From Candidatus Solincola tengchongensis (lineage in GTDB: Bacteria > Actinomycetota > Geothermincolia > Geothermincolales > RBG-13-55-18), in NCBI GenBank assembly GCA_015711895.1, contig MU158655.1, positions 2,623 through 12,647 of the forward strand: a stretch of 10,025 nucleotides of DNA, given 5' to 3'. The first letter of the stretch is position 1. Every line of letters starts with the position of its first letter. This document shows positions 6,105-10,025 of the stretch, piece by piece. Position numbers and translations under genes: made by a program. The notes under the pieces are model-generated. The model was not told where the DNA came from, did not search any database, and saw nothing but the letters and a program-made list of their open reading frames with translations.

Positions 6105-7168
6105 GTCCCTCCCTCCTTTCTGCCGCCTTCTTCCGTCCACCTGATGAGGGCCCCGCCCCAGGTCAGGCCCGCCCCGAAAGCCGCCAGCAACACCAGATCG
6201 CCCCTGGAGATCCTTCCCAGGCGGGCGGCTTCTTCCAGGGCCAGGGGGATGGAGGCGGCCGAGGTGTTGGCGCAGCGTTCCATGTGGAGATGAAAACGTT
6301 CCAAGGGCACCCCCAGCCTGCGCGCCGCGGCCTCGACGATGCGCAGGTTGGCCTGGTGGGGTATTATGAGGTCCACCGCGGAAAGGTCGACGCCGGCGCG
6401 GCGGCACAGCGATCTGGCAACGTCTTCCAGTTTTCGTACCGCGAACCTGAACACCTCGCCGCCGTCCATGCGCAGGAAGGGATCCACTTCCCCGGAGCGG
6501 GAGAGGAAGGGCAGGAGCTCCCGCAGGGCCTCGTCGCTCCCGTCCAGATTGCCGCATAGGGAGGCCATCATACGCGAACCCCCTCCTTCGGCGCGGATGA
6601 GACGATCCCCTCTCCCGTCGGAACCCAGGCACAGGGAGACGATCCCCTCCCCGCAAGGGCAGGGCTCCAGTATCGCCGCCCCCGCCCCGTCGCCGAAGAG
6701 GACGCAGGTGGAACGGTCCTTCCAGTCCAGGATGCGGGAGAGGGTCTCCGTCCCCACCACCAGCGCCCTCGCCGCCTCGCCCGATACCAGGAAGCGGGAG
6801 GCCACGGCCATGGCATAGAGGAAACCGCTGCAGGCGGCGTTTAGGTCGAAGGCCGGGCCTCGCGCCCCCAATTCTCTCTGGAGGCTGCAGGCCAGGGAGG
6901 GGACCATGCGGTCGGGGGTGGTGGTGGCGACGACCACGAGGTCGATGTCCCCGCCCTCCCGCCCCGCTCGCCGCAGGGCGCGGCGGGAGGCCTCCAGGGA
7001 GAGGGTGAGGTTGTCCTCCCCGGGTCCGGCGATCCTCCTTTCGGCTATCCCCGTGCGGGAGAATATCCATTCGTGGCTGGTCTCCAGGAAAACCTCCAGG
7101 TCCCGGTTGTGCAGCACGTGTTCCGGAAGGCAGGAACCGCAGGCGGGCACGGTCACTCCTTTCAACAT
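6101..7168 (-). CDS. fabH: 3-oxoacyl-[ACP] synthase III (KAS III) FabH
   Basis: FabH starts fatty-acid synthesis by condensing acyl-CoA with malonyl-ACP. The product is 355 residues, slightly longer than the usual 310-335. The Cys-His-Asn triad is clear: Cys113 in LNAACSGFLYA, His271 in IPHQAN and Asn301 in ERCANTSAASIP. Other landmarks are EWIFSRTGIAERR (33-45), the GDGAGAA turn (159-165) and the C-terminal FGAGLTWGGALIRW (331-344). The ATG at 7168 is preceded by AAGGAG, and the gene overlaps the end of accB by seven bases. Insertions relative to E. coli FabH fall mainly in 169-235, the region before HQAN. Whether it prefers acetyl-CoA or branched primers cannot be decided by eye, though that choice would set straight versus branched membrane lipids. 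Extra upstream codons to 7474 are accB in another frame. Confidence 0.96.
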   Translation of the reverse strand: MLKGVTVPACGSCLPEHVLHNRDLEVFLETSHEWIFSRTGIAERRIAGPGEDNLTLSLEASRRALRRAGREGGDIDLVVVATTTPDRMVPSLACSLQRELGARGPAFDLNAACSGFLYAMAVASRFLVSGEAARALVVGTETLSRILDWKDRSTCVLFGDGAGAAILEPCPCGEGIVSLCLGSDGRGDRLIRAEGGGSRMMASLCGNLDGSDEALRELLPFLSRSGEVDPFLRMDGGEVFRFAVRKLEDVARSLCRRAGVDLSAVDLIIPHQANLRIVEAAARRLGVPLERFHLHMERCANTSAASIPLALEEAARLGRISRGDLVLLAAFGAGLTWGGALIRWTEEGGRKEGGT

Positions 7169-7548
7169 GGGATCTCCTTCTTCACGCGGAGGACGGCCTG
7201 ACCATCGCTCACCAAAGCGCCGTCGGGGAGCAGGACCTCCTCCACCACCAGGTCGAAGGAAGCGTGGACCTCGTTGAGGTGCTTGAGGGCCTCGACGTAG
7301 AAGAGGACCTCTCCCCTCTTCCTGTGCTCCCCTGGCGCGCAGCAGGGCCCTCTCTCCCCCGGGTAAGAAAGGTGGAGGATTCCCGCTAGAGGGGAGGTGA
7401 TGAGCTCTCCCGGTCCTTCTCTGGTTGCCGGTTCCGCTTCCGTGGGAAGCGCGAGGCGCAGGTATATCCTCCATTCCCCGTCCTCGACCTCCAGTTCCCG
7501 GATTCCCTCCCGGCGCATGAACTCCCCTATTCCCCGCAGGTGATCCAA
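7162..7548 (-). CDS. accB: Biotin carboxyl carrier protein of acetyl-CoA carboxylase AccB
   Basis: AccB shuttles carboxybiotin between AccC and the carboxyltransferase. The 128-residue product starts MDHLRGIGEFMRREGIREL, like other AccB N-termini, then has a short linker (about 33-48) and the biotinyl domain from TSPLAG (51-56). The biotin-accepting Lys is Lys89 in VEALKHLNE; most family members have EAMKM or EAMKL. A short insertion containing two adjacent Cys (69-70) sits where the 'thumb' of AccB occurs. The TTG at 7548 was chosen because GGAGGAGAATC precedes it and the N-terminus fits; the ATG at 7518 would lose ten conserved-looking residues. It overlaps the 3' end of accC by 22 bases and fabH by seven, so its translation is probably coupled to accC. 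Compared with E. coli (156 residues) the Ala/Pro-rich linker is nearly absent. Confidence 0.93.
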   Translation of the reverse strand: MDHLRGIGEFMRREGIRELEVEDGEWRIYLRLALPTEAEPATREGPGELITSPLAGILHLSYPGERGPCCAPGEHRKRGEVLFYVEALKHLNEVHASFDLVVEEVLLPDGALVSDGQAVLRVKKEIPC

Positions 7549-8846
7549 GATTCTCCTCCGGTCACTTCCGCTAATGTCTGGATGTGATAATCTCCGCTCT
7601 GAAAAGGGTCCGAAACGAACAGAAGATTTAAATGGTAGATATTGGTAACATATCCTTCGGCCTCCGTCTCCTCGAGGGCACGGCGCAAGCGGGCAATGGC
7701 GGAAGGCCGGTCCGGGGCCCAGGCGCATATCTTGGCCAGCAGAGGGTCGTAGCGCGCGAGCGCCTGGGGGGTGTGTGGGGCGCTGTCCACCCTTATACCT
7801 GGACCTCCCGGAAGTGTGAGGCGGGGCTTTGCTTCCCGGGCAAGGCCGTAGACCCGCGCCTCCACGGCGTGGCCGCGGGAGGGAAGGGTTTCCGCCAAGG
7901 ACTCGCCCGCCGCCAGGCGGATCTGTTCCCTCACCAGGTCCATCCCGGTGACCATCTCCGTCACCGTGTGCTCGACCTGTAAGCGCGGGTTGGCCTCCAG
8001 GAAAAAATAACCATCTTCGGAAATTAGGAACTCCACGGTGGCCACACCCACAAGTCCGGCGGCCTCCGCCAGCTTCCCGGCGTCTCGAGCCATGCTCTCC
8101 ACTCTGGACGAGGGACAACACGCGGCCGGGGTCTCCTCCACCCACTTCTGGTTCCGGTACTGCAGGGAGCAGTCGCGGGCCGGAAAGACCGCGATCCCTC
8201 CCCGGCAGTCCCTCATCACCTGGACCTCGAGGTGCCTGGCCTCCGGGAGAAAGCGCTCCACGTAGAGCCCGGCGCCCCGATTACGGGCGGGGGTCTCCGC
8301 CATCGCCTCCCGGAACAGTCGCGGGAGATCGGCCGGATCGCGCACGAGACGGATGCCCCTCCCGCCGCCCCCCTGCACGGGCTTGATGACCACCGGGCAC
8401 TCGAAGCTCCGGGCGGCCAGGCGTGCCTCGTCCTCCGCGGCCAGCCTTCCAAGGAGGAGGGTGGGTATGCCCAGCTCGCCGGCCAGGCGGCAGGCGGCTT
8501 CTTTGTCTCCCAGAAGGCGGAGGGTCTCCGGTGAGGGGCCTATGAATGTTATGCCCATTTCCCGGCAACTTCTGGAAAATAGAGGTTCCTCGGAGAGGAA
8601 GCCGTATCCCGGGTGCACAGCTTCCGCGCCGCAGGCCACGGCGGCGGTGAGCAGGCGGTGAGCGTCCATGTAGCTCCTCTCCGGGTCGCCGGGCCCCACG
8701 CAGATCACCCGCTCGGCCAGAGGAGGCGGAGCGGCCAGGTCGAGGGAGGAGAGGGCTACCACGCCGCGGATGCCCATCTCCCGCAGGGTGCGGAGCACCC
8801 TCAGGGCGACCTCCCCTCGGTTGGCCACCAGCACTCTCCTGAACAT
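7527..8846 (-). CDS. accC: Biotin carboxylase subunit AccC, divergent
   Basis: AccC uses ATP and bicarbonate to carboxylate biotin on AccB. The 439-residue protein keeps the ATP-grasp landmarks: ANRGEVALR (8-16), HPGYGFLSE (78-86), Lys115 and Lys155, the glycine loop GGGGRG (159-164), His205, Lys234, metal ligands Glu272 and Glu284 in FFLEANPRLQVEH, Arg288, Glu292 and Arg331 in GHAVEARV. By position these match E. coli residues 116, 159, 209, 238, 276, 288, 292, 296 and 338. Departures are also visible: the usual RRHQK is YRNQK, so the ATP-contacting His236 of E. coli is Asn232, and the stretch after Arg331 is about seven residues shorter and lacks the FLPSPG motif. ATG 8846 follows GGAGGTG. 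It is 24 bases after fabD and overlaps accB by 22. It is probably the functional operon partner of AccB, but unusually diverged. Confidence 0.93.
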   Translation of the reverse strand: MFRRVLVANRGEVALRVLRTLREMGIRGVVALSSLDLAAPPPLAERVICVGPGDPERSYMDAHRLLTAAVACGAEAVHPGYGFLSEEPLFSRSCREMGITFIGPSPETLRLLGDKEAACRLAGELGIPTLLLGRLAAEDEARLAARSFECPVVIKPVQGGGGRGIRLVRDPADLPRLFREAMAETPARNRGAGLYVERFLPEARHLEVQVMRDCRGGIAVFPARDCSLQYRNQKWVEETPAACCPSSRVESMARDAGKLAEAAGLVGVATVEFLISEDGYFFLEANPRLQVEHTVTEMVTGMDLVREQIRLAAGESLAETLPSRGHAVEARVYGLAREAKPRLTLPGGPGIRVDSAPHTPQALARYDPLLAKICAWAPDRPSAIARLRRALEETEAEGYVTNIYHLNLLFVSDPFQSGDYHIQTLAEVTGGESWITCGE

Positions 8847-8870
8847 GGCTTCACCTCCGGCATCAAAACC

Positions 8871-9776
8871 TCAAGCGCTTCGTACCAGCTCCGAGGCATG
8901 ATATACGGTGAGGTGGGGGTAGTCCCTGCGGGCCATGGCGTTGAGTGCCCTTCCGGGTCCCACCTCCACCTGCCCCTCCTCGGCCAGGGGGACCAGGGCG
9001 CGCTGCACGTCCCGCCAACGGACCGGGGAGCAGATCCCCTCCACGAGGGCGCGGGCGACCGATGGTCCGTCATCGAGGGCGGTGCCCGTGAGACCCGAGT
9101 AAAAGGGCACGGCGGGGTCCCGCAGGGTCATGTCCTCCAGGGCTTCCCCCACCACCTCGGCGGCCTCTCGGAAGGCTGGTGTGTGGAAGGCGCCGCCCAC
9201 CTTGAGCCGCACCGCGCGCCCTCCCCTTTTTACGGTCGAGGCTTCCACTCTCTCCAGGGAGGCGGCGTCGCCGGCCACCACGTACTGTCTCTCGCTGTTG
9301 AGGTTGGCGAGGTGGAGGAACCCGCCTCCGCGCGCTTCCACCACCAGCTCGCGCACCGTTCCCTCGTCCAGGCCCGTCACCGCGAGCATGGAACCGGGCC
9401 TGGAGAGTGCGCACTCCAGCATGGCCTTTCCCCGCACCCAGACCAGGCGCAGGGTGTCCTCCACGCCCAGGCATCCCGCGGCGCAGGCGGCGCAGTATTC
9501 ACCGAGGCTGTGTCCAGCCGTGGCCCGCTGACGGTGGCCCTCCTTCTCCAGGAGGATGAGCCAGGCCAGCGAGACGGCCGCCACGCAGAGCTGGCAGAGG
9601 TCCGTGCGCGCCAGCAGGGAAGGTTCGCCGCTCCGGCAGAGGGAAGCGACGTCCGTGCCGGATATCCGGGAGGCCAACTCGAAGACGCGCGCCGCATCGC
9701 GGTCCTCCACGAGCCTCCCGGAGGCCATGCCCGGGTACTGGCTTCCCTGTCCCGGAAAGACATATACGGGCCTCAT
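8871..9776 (-). CDS. fabD: Malonyl-CoA:ACP transacylase FabD
   Basis: FabD moves malonyl from CoA to ACP, supplying FabH and FabF. The 301-residue protein has the GQGSQ motif (9-13) forming the oxyanion hole, the nucleophile Ser90 in AGHSLGEY, Arg115 in WVRGKAM which binds the malonyl carboxylate, and the catalytic His198 in GGAFHTP. The VEVGPG motif is near the C-terminus. Length and order match E. coli FabD (309). The ATG at 9776 shares ATGA with the stop of the gene upstream, and GGGAGGTGG precedes it within that gene. Cys is unusually frequent in the first half (47, 61, 64, 95, 98, 102), a minor oddity with no clear meaning. The conserved Arg after the nucleophile argues for malonyl rather than acetyl transfer. 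Confidence 0.96.
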   Translation of the reverse strand: MRPVYVFPGQGSQYPGMASGRLVEDRDAARVFELASRISGTDVASLCRSGEPSLLARTDLCQLCVAAVSLAWLILLEKEGHRQRATAGHSLGEYCAACAAGCLGVEDTLRLVWVRGKAMLECALSRPGSMLAVTGLDEGTVRELVVEARGGGFLHLANLNSERQYVVAGDAASLERVEASTVKRGGRAVRLKVGGAFHTPAFREAAEVVGEALEDMTLRDPAVPFYSGLTGTALDDGPSVARALVEGICSPVRWRDVQRALVPLAEEGQVEVGPGRALNAMARRDYPHLTVYHASELVRSA

Positions 9777-10025
9777 TCCCGGACCACCTCCCAGAGGATG
9801 AGGGGTTCTCCCACCCCCACCGGTTCACCATCTCGCGCCAGGCGCATCGCCGCCCTTCCCCTGCAGGGAGCGCGCAGCGCCTCATCACCGGCAAGGGCGA
9901 TGACCCGCCCCAGAACGGTGCCCGCCTCGGCCGGCTCCCCCACCTCTTCCCGGGAGGCTTCGGACCATATGCCCACCTCCGGGGAGCGGAGCAACAGACA
10001 GAGGGTCTTCGGCGGACGGTCTTCT
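9773..10025 (-). CDS. BCCP-like carrier domain lacking the biotinylated lysine (5' end cut by window edge)
   Basis: The frame is open from the right edge to TGA at 9773-9775, giving 83 codons. A TTG at 9994 could be a start (73 residues), but the frame continues upstream in protein-like sequence, so the true start is probably outside. Numbered from that TTG, RSPEVGIW (3-10) lines up with the TSPMVGTFY start of AccB biotinyl domains. VIALAGDEALRAP (31-43) aligns without gaps to the IEAMKMENEVRAP signature, and DGEPVGVGEPL (55-65) matches the end of the fold. The biotin-accepting Lys is Ala35 (codon 9890-9892) and the preceding Glu is Ile32. The thumb insertion is absent. It cannot carry biotin at the usual site. 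Overlap with fabD by ATGA makes it an operon member. It may be a regulatory or structural BCCP relative, a degenerate accB duplicate, or the tail of a larger protein. Confidence 0.72.
   Translation of the reverse strand, partial: EDRPPKTLCLLLRSPEVGIWSEASREEVGEPAEAGTVLGRVIALAGDEALRAPCRGRAAMRLARDGEPVGVGEPLILWEVVRE

Noticed and set aside
6105..7070. Upstream extension of fabG to 569 residues
   Set aside because: It reads through fabH out of frame; the Rossmann motif sits at residues 11-18 from ATG 6104, as expected for FabG.
1..10025. CRISPR array or tandem repeats
   Set aside because: No regularly spaced direct repeats were seen on either strand.

Overview
This is a GC-rich bacterial window (roughly two-thirds G+C by eye) with strong AGGAGG-type ribosome sites and tightly overlapping genes. 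I see two blocks. On the plus strand, from the left edge, there is a lower-GC fragment that looks like the tail of an insertion sequence. It is followed by an orphan TupA-like tungstate/molybdate-binding lipoprotein gene and then by moeA, a molybdopterin molybdenumtransferase gene. On the minus strand, from the right edge back to position 2619, lies a fatty-acid synthesis operon. In transcription order it is: accB-like gene (cut by the window edge), fabD, accC, accB, fabH, fabG, accD, a 362-base gap, acpP, fabF. moeA and fabF converge with only 10 bases between them.

The operon covers malonyl-CoA formation (biotin carboxylase AccC, carrier AccB, carboxyltransferase beta AccD), malonyl transfer to ACP (FabD), priming (FabH), elongation (FabF), the first reduction (FabG) and the carrier itself (AcpP). 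accA, fabZ and an enoyl reductase are not in the window. Several starts are non-ATG: TTG for accB, accD, acpP and possibly the edge gene, and GTG for fabF. Overlaps of 4 to 22 bases link most neighbours, which implies strong translational coupling.

The most interesting item is the gene at the right edge. It encodes a biotin/lipoyl-carrier-like domain that aligns closely with BCCP but has Ala where the biotinylated Lys should be. A separate accB with its lysine lies four genes along in the same operon. Lysine-less BCCP relatives (BADC proteins) are known in plants as negative regulators of acetyl-CoA carboxylase, so this is a candidate bacterial counterpart. AccC is also divergent: it has a shortened loop and an Asn in place of an ATP-contact His.

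The left block suggests molybdenum or tungsten cofactor metabolism, common in anaerobes. Composition and gene order would fit a deep-branching high-GC Actinomycetota or a high-GC Bacillota lineage. That assignment is a guess from style, not from a diagnostic marker.
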